Of a DNA stretch of 16,288 nt, positions 5,957 to 13,691 are shown piece by piece. This DNA is from an uncultured Blautia sp. (GTDB taxonomy: Bacteria > Bacillota > Clostridia > Lachnospirales > Lachnospiraceae), in assembly GCA_934409175.1 (NCBI GenBank), contig CAKRVX010000043.1:1-16288 (forward strand), given 5' to 3'. A program made the translations under genes and the position numbers. The notes under the pieces were generated by a model. It searched no databases, had not been told where the DNA came from, and was given only the letters and a program-made list of their open reading frames with translations. The first letter of the stretch is position 1. Each line of letters begins with the position of its first letter.

Positions 5957-8278
5957 TCATACAATCTTCGATGCCAGTACCTGAATATCTTCCAGACTTC
6001 CGTATTTATCGAGCCATCCATCAAGGGCAGTCTGAATATCGGCCTTCTTTGCAAAGCTTGTCGCCTGTCTGCTTCCATCCTTCAGATCAGTAATAATGAT
6101 CCTGTACAGTTCTGTTTTTACATAAGAGGGAACTGCATATTCCAGAGCCTTTAAATAATTCTCAAAAGCAATTCTCGTCTGACCCTGTTTGCTTCGGATA
6201 TCACCGACAAGTTTATAGACATACACCCGTTCTTCCTTATGAATCTGCCGGTTTCTTACCTGCTCTGCCAGCCATTCCAGTTCACTTTCATCCTCAGTGC
6301 AGATAATATCTGTTCTGAGAGATGCCAGCTCTTTGGGATATCCAAGTCGTCTCCATGCTTTTGTCAGAGCCTTTTTATACATCTGAAGTCCCGGGATTTC
6401 TTTATCTGGAACTGCCTCTCTTTCCTCATCAGTTTCTTTTCCGTCTGATGATATGGAATTCAGCATAGGCGTTCCTATTTTCTGGCATATTTCACTGATC
6501 TCACCCTCAATTTCGCTTTGAGTGTGTGCACAGGAAACCTTTGCCAGATATAAACCACTGATCATGTCCTCATCATCAGGAAGAATTCTGTTCCACAATT
6601 TCATAGTCCGCAATGCTTCCGTCTTTGCACGTTCTGCGATCATACGCTCACAGTTTGACAAAATCTGTTTTTTATATGGCTGAAATAATCTGTCCATCTC
6701 CATCCAGATCATACCATTGGATGTTTTCTCCCGTACCTGTGCATAAATCTCCAGTGCCTTTTCACCGTTTCCATTCATCCAGAGAATATCTGCTCTGTAT
6801 TTAAGGAAATAACCGTCATCAGGAAAAAGCTTCAATGCCTCTTCCAGGAAGCGTTCTGCTTCCAGTCTGTGTTCTGCTGCATCAACCATCATAAAACGGC
6901 ATTTAAATTTCATCAGTCCCGGATGCTTTGGATATTTTTGAAGTAACTCTTCACAGATTCTGGAAGCCTCATCCATTCGCTGAAATTCATAATGATCCGC
7001 AGCCTTACGAAACAGTTCTATATCCGTTTTCAGATTCTGCATATTCTGACTGAGATGATCCTGCTTTTCCCGTATTTCCAGCATACGGTATGCTTTGGAA
7101 ACTCTTTCTGTATAAAACAGAGTCTGCACAGCAGTCATAAATATGTCCTCCGGAAGTTCTATAAGTATCGGATGATAAAATGCATAAATAAATGTATAAT
7201 CTTCTCTTCCGATAAACTCTGCACTGAGCTGTATCTTGTAATAGTCCCCGAAAAGTTTTGACAGTCTGTCATACTCTCCCTTTGCCAGCGCTTCAGAAAG
7301 ATTCAGACCTGACTCCGCTATGGTCTTCTGGAGATCCAGTGCTGCTACCTTTGCCTTCATTCTGAAGCTCTCCTGGCGCAGTCTGTGCTTCTTTTTAGCC
7401 ATACGCATATTATAAAATTTTCTTCTGGCAGCGTTAAAACGAAGTTTTCCTTTTTTCAGCTTCGGCATATAATCCTCTCGGAATTCTTCAAAAGAAGCAT
7501 CCTGTACAGACACAGCCACATGTCCCTCTCTGCTGTCGTGAGGAGGCATATATGACCATTCATCACCGTAATGCCATATCAGATAATCACTGCAATGATT
7601 GGGGATCATCACCCTCTCCCCTTCAAATTTTCCGTATTTTACCGGAAAAAGCATATCTTTTTCAAAAAGGAACGGACATCCGCCCCACCGCATGGCATAT
7701 CTGTCACATTCTTCCTCATTGTAGGAAAACATAATCTTCTCCAGCTTACGTAAAGTTCTGTTTTTTCCGAGAAAAACATACGAAAGCAGATATTTCAGAT
7801 ACAGAGACGCCGGAATTTCCCAACGATCACTGTATCCTACTGAAATATTGATCAGATCCGAATAGATCATCATATGTGTTCTGTATTTCTCATACTCCTT
7901 GTCATCCGCAGGGATAGGATCCAACGTAAGTACATCTATAATTTCTCCAGCACAATCCCTGCCAATAATCTGACTCTTGTGAATCACACAGGTATCCGCC
8001 GATGCATAACGCGGAAAAGAATTAGTATAAGTTCTGTCCACATCTGAACACTGTATCTTTCTGTCGGATGGCAGTTCTGTTTCACAGATCTTTACAAACT
8101 TCTCCCAGTCGGATCTGGGCATATACAGATCCACATCGTCATCCCATGGAACAAATCCTTCATGGCGGACGGCCCCCACAAGGGAACCTCCCGCCATCAC
8201 ATACCGAAGATTATGTTCTTTACAGATTTCATCAATCTCCTTAAAAAGTTTCAGGAGATATTTTTGTTTTTCCGTCAT
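5957..8278 (-). CDS. LicD-family phosphotransferase with a C-terminal TPR-like helical extension
   Basis: A 773-residue protein. The N-terminal third (about 1-275) is a LicD-type nucleotidyltransferase-fold domain: MAGGSLVGAVRHEGFVPWDD (28-47), with the metal-binding aspartates D46, D47, D48 and D50 intact, then IDVLTLDPIP (114-123) and WHYGDEWSYMPP (235-246). LicD proteins transfer phospho-substituents, classically phosphocholine, from CDP-activated donors to surface glycans or teichoic acids. The remaining roughly 490 residues are helical and TPR-like; RICEELLQKYPKHPG (440-454) and EEALKLFPDDGYFLKYRADI (479-498) are typical repeat halves. Stand-alone LicD proteins are usually about 270-300 residues, so the tail is an addition, perhaps for protein partners. 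It starts three bases after the cytidylyltransferase fusion gene, with AAAGGA overlapping that gene's end, so translation is probably coupled. No membrane segment is evident. Confidence 0.88.
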   Translation of the reverse strand: MTEKQKYLLKLFKEIDEICKEHNLRYVMAGGSLVGAVRHEGFVPWDDDVDLYMPRSDWEKFVKICETELPSDRKIQCSDVDRTYTNSFPRYASADTCVIHKSQIIGRDCAGEIIDVLTLDPIPADDKEYEKYRTHMMIYSDLINISVGYSDRWEIPASLYLKYLLSYVFLGKNRTLRKLEKIMFSYNEEECDRYAMRWGGCPFLFEKDMLFPVKYGKFEGERVMIPNHCSDYLIWHYGDEWSYMPPHDSREGHVAVSVQDASFEEFREDYMPKLKKGKLRFNAARRKFYNMRMAKKKHRLRQESFRMKAKVAALDLQKTIAESGLNLSEALAKGEYDRLSKLFGDYYKIQLSAEFIGREDYTFIYAFYHPILIELPEDIFMTAVQTLFYTERVSKAYRMLEIREKQDHLSQNMQNLKTDIELFRKAADHYEFQRMDEASRICEELLQKYPKHPGLMKFKCRFMMVDAAEHRLEAERFLEEALKLFPDDGYFLKYRADILWMNGNGEKALEIYAQVREKTSNGMIWMEMDRLFQPYKKQILSNCERMIAERAKTEALRTMKLWNRILPDDEDMISGLYLAKVSCAHTQSEIEGEISEICQKIGTPMLNSISSDGKETDEEREAVPDKEIPGLQMYKKALTKAWRRLGYPKELASLRTDIICTEDESELEWLAEQVRNRQIHKEERVYVYKLVGDIRSKQGQTRIAFENYLKALEYAVPSYVKTELYRIIITDLKDGSRQATSFAKKADIQTALDGWLDKYGSLEDIQVLASKIV

Positions 8279-8281
8279 GTG

Positions 8282-9583
8282 TTATCCTTTCTGGTTAATT
8301 GTTTCAAGTACCTCCAGCAGCTTTACTGACTCATCATAAAAAAGTCTGGTGCATTCTGTTCTCTGATCTCTGATCATGATCATCAGTTCCTGAAGAAGAT
8401 AACGGAATCCATTTCCATCAAAATTAAAGCTGTAACGTTTCAGGAACTCCCGTCCTGAAATGTTCGCCTCGAAATATCCGGTATTCCACCAGTCATTGGG
8501 AATGGTAACTCTTCCATTGCTTCCGATGATCACCATCTCATCTTCCACATCAACAGTAGTTCCAATCTCTATGGTTGCAAGGGCATTTTCATACTTTATG
8601 GTAATCATATCATACACAAATTTTCCATTCCTGTCTGTCACAGCATTCGTATTCACTTCCAGGCAGTCCTTGCCCAGAATCTTGATCACTGCACATATCG
8701 CATTACATACCGTTTCATTAAACGGTTTTCCACCTTCAAAATCATCCTGGGAAATAGAACATTTCACACTGACCAGATCCCCCACCAGATTACTGTGCAC
8801 CAGCCATACAAGCTGTGTAAAAGCCCTCAGATATACTAAAGTCAGACGTTCAATGAGAATTACATTATTCTCTTTCGCCTTTCGGAAAAGGTCTCTTAGT
8901 TTATTCGGAGAAAGTGCTGCAGGCACATCACTGATCACATATTTTCCATTTTCAACAGCACGTTCAATATATTTTTCTCTTTTCGCCTGTTTACACTTAA
9001 TATATACAATATCAATATCATGCAGAAATTCATCATAGTCATTCCACCAGGAATCCAGTTCATATTTGTCACAGAACTCCCGGGCAGTTTTCTCATCCTC
9101 TGAAAAAACACGTTCTACATGAACACCGCTGACATACTTGGACTCCTGTACGAAATCATTATCACAAATATCATCTGTTACAATTCCCATATTAAAGATT
9201 GTACCTTCTCCCCGCAATTTGGTACTGGAAATATTTTTTGTTCTTTCCAGATAGATTACATCGCAGTAATTTTTAAGGTAATCAAATTTTCCTCTCCAGT
9301 CTGAACCGACCACCAGTACATCAATATCATATTTGATAATGTCATTTACCTTCTGACCCTGATATTCCTCAATAATAATCTCATCTGCCAGCCCTGTTCT
9401 TCTCACATTCTCGATTCTCTTGATCAGGCTGTCCCGTACATTAAGCTTTCCACGTTCGATATCATAGCTCTCGCTGGTAACACCAACGATCAGATAATCG
9501 CCCAGAGCTTTCGCGCGTTTTATAATATTATAGTGACCCTTATGAAACAGATCAAAAGTACCATACGTAATTACCTTCTTCAT
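8282..9583 (-). CDS. TagD-like cytidylyltransferase fused to a Gfo/Idh/MocA-like domain
   Basis: 433 residues, two domains. Residues 1-127 form a glycerol-3-phosphate-cytidylyltransferase-like domain: GTFDLFHKGH with HxGH at 14-17, GSDWRGKFD (93-101) and RTKNISSTKLRG (114-125), matching the TagD motifs GDDW..KFD and RTxxISTT. It should form a CDP-alcohol or CDP-polyol from CTP. Residues about 130-430 follow the Gfo/Idh/MocA layout: DIDIVYIKCKQAKREKYIERAV (189-210), then GKYVISDVPAALS (213-225). The Rossmann glycine motif is absent after the linker (MGIVTDDICD) and the usual EKP lysine is replaced by DVP (219-221), so NAD(P)-dependent catalysis is doubtful. First gene of the LicD/TPP/SDR operon, with promoter at 9663-9691 and AGGGGA before the ATG. 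The natural alcohol phosphate is not deducible from sequence. Confidence 0.87.
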   Translation of the reverse strand: MKKVITYGTFDLFHKGHYNIIKRAKALGDYLIVGVTSESYDIERGKLNVRDSLIKRIENVRRTGLADEIIIEEYQGQKVNDIIKYDIDVLVVGSDWRGKFDYLKNYCDVIYLERTKNISSTKLRGEGTIFNMGIVTDDICDNDFVQESKYVSGVHVERVFSEDEKTAREFCDKYELDSWWNDYDEFLHDIDIVYIKCKQAKREKYIERAVENGKYVISDVPAALSPNKLRDLFRKAKENNVILIERLTLVYLRAFTQLVWLVHSNLVGDLVSVKCSISQDDFEGGKPFNETVCNAICAVIKILGKDCLEVNTNAVTDRNGKFVYDMITIKYENALATIEIGTTVDVEDEMVIIGSNGRVTIPNDWWNTGYFEANISGREFLKRYSFNFDGNGFRYLLQELMIMIRDQRTECTRLFYDESVKLLEVLETINQKG

Positions 9584-9662
9584 ATAATCCCCTGTATTCT
9601 GTCTTTGACAGCAATTCTATTTGCTTTATATTTTCTTTACTATTATTTCACCATTATTTTTA

Positions 9663-9691
9663 ATTATAACATAGATCAGTTCTCCCGTCAT
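9663..9691 (-). promoter_or_regulatory. Promoter of the cytidylyltransferase-LicD-TPP-SDR operon
   Basis: Minus strand: -35 ATGACG (9686-9691), 17-base spacer, -10 TATAAT (9663-9668) preceded by TGT, a consensus extended -10. Predicted start near 9656, leaving a leader of about 70 bases that is A/T-rich without obvious structure. The next four genes follow with short gaps, so this is probably the main operon promoter. Confidence 0.75.
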
Positions 9692-9763
9692 TACTTTGTA
9701 AAAAAAGTGATATGTTTTTGTAATGATAACAAATCCACATCCACTTTGGGAAGATAACAACAA

Positions 9764-9800
9764 AAGCTCCGGAAACAATTCCTGTATGTCTCCAGAGCTT
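9764..9800 (-). terminator. Intrinsic terminator after the acyltransferase gene
   Basis: Minus strand AAGCTCTGGA (9791-9800) pairs over ten positions, with one G-U, with TCCGGAGCTT (9764-9773), followed by TTTGTTGTTATCTT. It separates the acyltransferase from the downstream operon, whose promoter lies about 75 bases further on. The plus strand also has a T-rich flank, but no plus-strand gene is near. Confidence 0.75.
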
Positions 9801-9814
9801 ATTTTTATCTTTCG

Positions 9815-11212
9815 TTATTTAACAGAATCCTGTCCATCTTTATTCGCATCTTGCGAATTCTGATTTTCCAGCGCCTGATTTTCCATTTGTCTGGTAGTAG
9901 CTTCCAGTTCTTTCATCAGTTCATCCAGAGTCAGTTCCCGTTCTTCTTCCTCAAGAGGCTGCCCGGCTATATCATCCAGATTATCCTCTTCTATATCCAT
10001 CTCATATTCGGCATCAGTGCCTGGATTTTTATCCTTTACACCGGTTTCTGTTTCTTCTACCTCAGGATCCGGACTGCCTACATGATCTTTATCCGGTTCC
10101 AAAGTTGCCGCCAGTTCTTCGATGGCTTTTTTACGCTGTTTCAGTGTTTCATATTTATTCTCATCACTGTCATATTCTTCTTCCAGTCCCTCATCTCTGA
10201 CGGTCTTATCCTTCTTAAAAAGAATAAATGCTATAACATTGACCACACCTGTATATATCCAGTCCACAGGAAGACTTCCAAGTATCAGGATAAATACCAG
10301 TGATACTCCAAGCAATGCCCATACATTGGTCAGTTCAGGAATCCTCAGCAGATACAGACCATTCATAATGATCATGATCGGATAATGGAAAAAATAAATC
10401 CCCATAGTATGACGGCCAATATACGTCAATGGTAATTTCATATCCGGCATCAGTGCCAGAAATGTATAGATCACAATAAAAGATACCAGATACATCAGAA
10501 GCCTGATCACGATTCCCTCCTGATCAGTCAGCCCACAAAGCTGATATCTGTGGTTCGCACGAAAAATGGCAATTCCCATATCATTAGTGATCATATAGTT
10601 CGGGATTGCCCAGAGCAGTACAGCAGAAATGGGAACAAGAACCCATTTACCCTTAAATCTGCGTACAGCTGTGATATATTCACTTTTCCATAAATATCCG
10701 GCCACAAAAAACGGGAAAAATACCACGATTCTGGACGCTGATAAAAATGTGGTAAACTCCGGTCTGGTTCCTGCCCATAATGCAAAGATAATACTTAGTG
10801 GAACAATAAACCGTATCTTACCCATAGCTTCGATCGTCAGTCTGTATGCAAAAAGTGCCAGAACATACCACATAACTGTTCCTGTAGGTCTGAGTATTTC
10901 ATAATCTACGGATCTGCCCAGCCAGACCTGTGCATACCATGTAAGTGTATATCCCAGAATGTACGGAATCAGGAGATTCTTTACATTCTTCAGAACATTC
11001 TGCGGTTTCTTTGACAAATATCCTGATACAAAAATAAAAGCAGGCATATGGAAAATCGTAATCCCATACCAGATATATCGTACTACTACATCCACCTTTA
11101 CAAGATTAAATGCAATAATATGGTTGAAAACTACCAGGAAAATAAGTAATACTTTAATATTGTCTATCAGGTAGGAATACGGAACAGCCGACCTGTCTGT
11201 TTTAAATTTCAT
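9815..11212 (-). CDS. Membrane acyltransferase (acyltransferase-3 / fucose 4-O-acetylase-like) with an acidic tail
   Basis: About 465 residues from the ATG at 11212. The first 335 or so are hydrophobic with roughly ten membrane helices, and open with the family pattern: IDNIKVLLIFLVVFNHIIAF, carrying the conserved histidine, then FHMPAFIFVSGYL. Another family-like block is YIGRHTMGIYFFHYPI. These proteins acylate extracytoplasmic sugars, usually with acetyl groups, so O-acetylation of the locus's glycan is likely. From about 335 on, a soluble tail of about 130 residues is very rich in Glu and Asp (for example GLEEEYDSDE, EEEERELTLDELMKELEA) with a coiled-coil-like end; this is not part of the enzyme fold. 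A TTG two codons upstream is in frame, but AGAAGGG is much better spaced for the ATG. It has its own promoter and terminator, so it is a single-gene unit. Confidence 0.87.
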   Translation of the reverse strand: MKFKTDRSAVPYSYLIDNIKVLLIFLVVFNHIIAFNLVKVDVVVRYIWYGITIFHMPAFIFVSGYLSKKPQNVLKNVKNLLIPYILGYTLTWYAQVWLGRSVDYEILRPTGTVMWYVLALFAYRLTIEAMGKIRFIVPLSIIFALWAGTRPEFTTFLSASRIVVFFPFFVAGYLWKSEYITAVRRFKGKWVLVPISAVLLWAIPNYMITNDMGIAIFRANHRYQLCGLTDQEGIVIRLLMYLVSFIVIYTFLALMPDMKLPLTYIGRHTMGIYFFHYPIMIIMNGLYLLRIPELTNVWALLGVSLVFILILGSLPVDWIYTGVVNVIAFILFKKDKTVRDEGLEEEYDSDENKYETLKQRKKAIEELAATLEPDKDHVGSPDPEVEETETGVKDKNPGTDAEYEMDIEEDNLDDIAGQPLEEEERELTLDELMKELEATTRQMENQALENQNSQDANKDGQDSVK

Positions 11213-11247
11213 ACTCAAAGTGCCCTTCTGAAAATTTTATTAATCTA

Positions 11248-11276
11248 AGCATAACATATTTTTATGATTTTTGGAA
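11248..11276 (-). promoter_or_regulatory. Possible promoter of the acyltransferase gene
   Basis: Minus strand: extended -10 TGTTATGCT (hexamer TATGCT, 11248-11253), 17-base spacer, weak -35 TTCCAA (11271-11276). It sits in the 83-base gap after the glycosyltransferase, where no terminator is seen, so read-through from the upstream pair is also possible. Confidence 0.5.
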
Positions 11277-11295
11277 TAGAAACTTAACAACAGCT

Positions 11296-12042
11296 TTAAT
11301 GAAAGTATTTCCATACTCCATTTACTGCATATGAAATAAAGAAAATACTGCTTCTCAGGTGACCATACCCTACGTATCTGTAAGCACGGTAGGTCATAGC
11401 TGCTGATTTCAGTTTATTTCTTGATTTTCCGCCTTCACTGAGCCGGTATTTAAGATACGGTTTGTCGATACCTGCTGCATATCCATATTTCTTCAGGACT
11501 TTAAGCCATGTAATATAATCTTCATGGCTGTCATCATGTTCCATTGGAAATTCCAGCGCCGCTTCTCTGCGAATGAGCACAGAAGAACAGTTAATACAGT
11601 TATGTTTCAGAAGATCTCTGTAACGGATCGTTTCCCTCACCGAAATGTATCGTCCTGTATCCCTTCCGTCAGATGTCATAAGTTCTCTTCCTGTAGAACA
11701 CATAACCATTCCGGTCCTTTCAAGTACTTCCAGTTGTTCCTTAAGTTTTCCGTTCTCCCACCAGTCATCTGCATCCAGGAAAGCAATATATTTTCCTCCT
11801 GCTTCCTGCACTCCACGGTTTCTGGAACGGGCCGCTCCCATATTTTGACTGTTCTTAATATATCGAAAGTCCTCTCTGCCATCCCAGGCAGACAGGACTT
11901 CCTCTGTACGGTCCGTAGAGCCATCATCTATAACCAGCAGTTCCACAGGGACTCGCTGTTCATAGACAGATTCCACGGCTTTTTTTATATATTTCTCTCC
12001 ATTATAAACCGGCATGATTACAGATACCAGCGGTTTGTTCAT
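11296..12042 (-). CDS. Family 2 glycosyltransferase (GT-A fold)
   Basis: 248 residues from the second ATG. The N terminus is typical GT2: VSVIMPVYNGEKYIKKAVES, then LLVIDDGSTD (36-44) and the metal-binding FLDADDWW (88-95). HEDY (173-176) supplies the likely catalytic-base region. Such enzymes transfer one sugar from a nucleotide-sugar donor in the cytosol to a lipid-linked or protein acceptor; the sugar cannot be predicted. There is no transmembrane helix, only a modestly hydrophobic stretch near the C terminus (ISYAVNGVW). The gene lies two bases after the sugar-phosphate transferase gene, so it most likely adds the second sugar to the primed polyprenyl carrier. Two ATGs are available (12048 and 12042); GGAGG is seven bases from the second and only two from the first, so 12042 is chosen. 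Confidence 0.92.
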   Translation of the reverse strand: MNKPLVSVIMPVYNGEKYIKKAVESVYEQRVPVELLVIDDGSTDRTEEVLSAWDGREDFRYIKNSQNMGAARSRNRGVQEAGGKYIAFLDADDWWENGKLKEQLEVLERTGMVMCSTGRELMTSDGRDTGRYISVRETIRYRDLLKHNCINCSSVLIRREAALEFPMEHDDSHEDYITWLKVLKKYGYAAGIDKPYLKYRLSEGGKSRNKLKSAAMTYRAYRYVGYGHLRSSIFFISYAVNGVWKYFH

Positions 12043-12044
12043 GA

Positions 12045-13445
12045 TCATTCCTCCGTTTTATCCTTATCAGTTTTCACAGTATTTCCGGAATCCTTTAATG
12101 CATTTACCTGCTTATCATCTACACCTTCAGAGACTTCCTTCTGGAAAAATATCTTCACTGTCATAAAAATAAGCTTGATATCCAACAGAAAAGAATAATT
12201 TTCAATATAAAACAGATCCAGTTTCAATTTATCGTAAGGAGTTGTATTATATTTTCCATAAACCTGTGCATACCCCGTCAGTCCGGCTTTCACCTTCAGG
12301 CGATAATAAAACTCCGGTAATTCTTTCTCATATTCACGCATGATCATCATTCGCTCCGGTCGCGGGCCTACCAGGGCCATATCTCCCTTAAACACATTAA
12401 AAAGCTGTGGCAGTTCATCCAGATGAAGATTTCTCAACACTTTTCCCACAGGAGTGATCCTGGAATCATGTTTTGACGCCAGACGCGCCCCGTTTTTTTC
12501 GGAGTCCACACACATACTGCGGAATTTGCATATCTTAAAAGATCTGCCTCCTACAGTGAGACGATCCTGAAAATAAAATACCGGTCCTCTGTCATATAAC
12601 TTCACCGCAGCAGCAATGATCAGCATGATCGGAGAAGCTATTATAATTCCGATCCCCGAAACCAGAATATCCATCGCCCTTTTCGCAACTCTCTGATCTA
12701 CTGACAATCCCATATTTCTGGACATGAGCAGCGGCGTATCAAAAAGATGAATTCTGTCGCTTCCCATCAGTATGATGTCTGAAATTTTCGGACTGACATA
12801 GCATCGAATGGAATGAGCAAAGCAATATTTAAGATAACGGTTTCTCTCTGTAGACGGAAGATCCCAGATGATCACGCCATCATAATTTTTCATCAGATAG
12901 TGAATTTCCTTTTCTCCTATACTGGAATGCACTTTACCACTGATATTATATTTATCCTTTCTGGAATTCATTTTATGGATCAGATCATCTCCCGGATCCC
13001 GGTCTCCATAAATGACCAGAAGATTTCTGGCACGATACAGTTTGGAATATATATATCTGGATCCCCAGATCCATATGATGATAAGAATCAGCTGAAAACC
13101 AGTCATTTCCACCATTGGCCATACACTGAGGAACCATCTGTTAATCAGGGTGATCTCAAAGTATTCCACTACATTGGTACAAAGCAAGGCCAGTGTAAGC
13201 GAATAAAACACATCGATTCTTTTCAGGTATCCTACCTTCAGTCCACCATACAGCTTGGCAAACATGGCAAACATCATTCCATAGATTGCTATCAGTACCC
13301 AGTTTCCTTTTCTCCAGAATGGTTCATCGATCTGTCCACGATAAACTGTATACCATACATAGGCAAAAACTACCATCTGTGCCAGAACTGCCAGGCTGGC
13401 CAGACAGAATACGATCAAGCGTTTATAATCTTCTCTTTTATTCAC
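12045..13445 (-). CDS. Polyprenyl-phosphate sugar-phosphate transferase (initiating transferase, WcaJ/CpsE type)
   Basis: 466 residues. Hydrophobic helices occupy about 9-35, 48-66, 78-98 and 112-128, then a cytosolic Rossmann-like segment (about 140-240), then the catalytic C-terminal domain. The re-entrant helix segment ASPIMLIIAAAVKLYDRGPV (270-289) carries the helix-breaking proline; KFRSM (307-311), LDELPQLFNVFKGDMALVGP (342-361, with the catalytic D343-E344 pair), RPE, and GLTGYAQVYGKYNT (388-401) are all intact. The enzyme moves a hexose-1-phosphate from a UDP-sugar to undecaprenyl phosphate, the first step of exopolysaccharide or glycoprotein glycan assembly. Sugar specificity (glucose, galactose or another) is not deducible. 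Start is GTG (13445-13443) with AGAGGT about seven bases upstream; no ATG fits. First gene of the minus-strand locus, sharing the intergenic region with glgC. Confidence 0.94.
   Translation of the reverse strand: MNKREDYKRLIVFCLASLAVLAQMVVFAYVWYTVYRGQIDEPFWRKGNWVLIAIYGMMFAMFAKLYGGLKVGYLKRIDVFYSLTLALLCTNVVEYFEITLINRWFLSVWPMVEMTGFQLILIIIWIWGSRYIYSKLYRARNLLVIYGDRDPGDDLIHKMNSRKDKYNISGKVHSSIGEKEIHYLMKNYDGVIIWDLPSTERNRYLKYCFAHSIRCYVSPKISDIILMGSDRIHLFDTPLLMSRNMGLSVDQRVAKRAMDILVSGIGIIIASPIMLIIAAAVKLYDRGPVFYFQDRLTVGGRSFKICKFRSMCVDSEKNGARLASKHDSRITPVGKVLRNLHLDELPQLFNVFKGDMALVGPRPERMMIMREYEKELPEFYYRLKVKAGLTGYAQVYGKYNTTPYDKLKLDLFYIENYSFLLDIKLIFMTVKIFFQKEVSEGVDDKQVNALKDSGNTVKTDKDKTEE
12050..12054 (-). promoter_or_regulatory. 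RBS deciding the GT2 start
   Basis: Minus strand GGAGG (12050-12054), inside the last codons of the sugar-phosphate transferase gene, seven bases before ATG 12042. The overlap with the upstream coding sequence suggests translational coupling. Confidence 0.7.
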
Positions 13446-13494
13446 GTAATACCTCTTATTTCTTCTTATTTATAGCTTTTTTTCTCACTTTCCC

Positions 13495-13523
13495 ATTATA
13501 GACCAAGAAATATGGTACGTCCA
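13495..13523 (-). promoter_or_regulatory. Promoter of the sugar-phosphate transferase gene
   Basis: Minus strand: -35 TGGACG (13518-13523), 17-base spacer, consensus -10 TATAAT (13495-13500). Predicted start near 13488, giving a purine-rich leader of about 43 bases before the GTG. Confidence 0.72.
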
Positions 13524-13544
13524 CCCGTTTTCGTTAAATTCGTG

Positions 13545-13598
13545 TATAATGCTATAAACCCCCAAAATGATTTCTCCGCATTGTTTTGTATATAATGC
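13545..13598 (+). repeat. Two copies of TATAATGC between the divergent promoters
   Basis: TATAATGC occurs at 13545-13552 and 13591-13598, 46 bases apart, on the plus strand. Neither has a good -35 box at 16-18 bases, so they may be weak extra glgC promoters, a regulator site, or chance in A/T-rich DNA. The whole 13446-13726 gap otherwise holds only the two divergent promoters. Confidence 0.25.
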
Positions 13599-13662
13599 AT
13601 AATTTTTTGACAGTTTTTATCTATTTCTAGCGAAAAGTTTACATATTTTTTTCATAAACCTA

Positions 13663-13691
13663 TGGAAATCTATAAAGAAAAATTGTATAAT
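13663..13691 (+). promoter_or_regulatory. Promoter of glgC-glgD
   Basis: -35 TGGAAA (13663-13668), 17-base spacer, consensus -10 TATAAT (13686-13691). Predicted start near 13698, so the leader is only about 28 bases and contains the GAGGG ribosome binding site. Confidence 0.7.

Noticed and set aside
5929..6078. N-terminal 50-residue extension of the degenerate LicD protein from ATG 6078
   Set aside because: It would overlap the upstream coding sequence by 122 bases, has no LicD similarity, and a TTG with GAGAGG at 5939-5944 gives an N terminus matching the paralogue.
2154..9583. Phosphonate (aminoethylphosphonate) biosynthesis and transfer cluster
   Set aside because: A TPP enzyme plus cytidylyltransferase plus LicD suggested it, but there is no PEP mutase or aminotransferase, and the TPP enzyme is about 580 residues with three domains rather than a phosphonopyruvate decarboxylase of under 400.
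12813..13475. 220-codon plus-strand reading frame antisense to the sugar-phosphate transferase gene
   Set aside because: Composition is that of a shadow frame, there is no recognisable family, and the opposite strand encodes a textbook enzyme.
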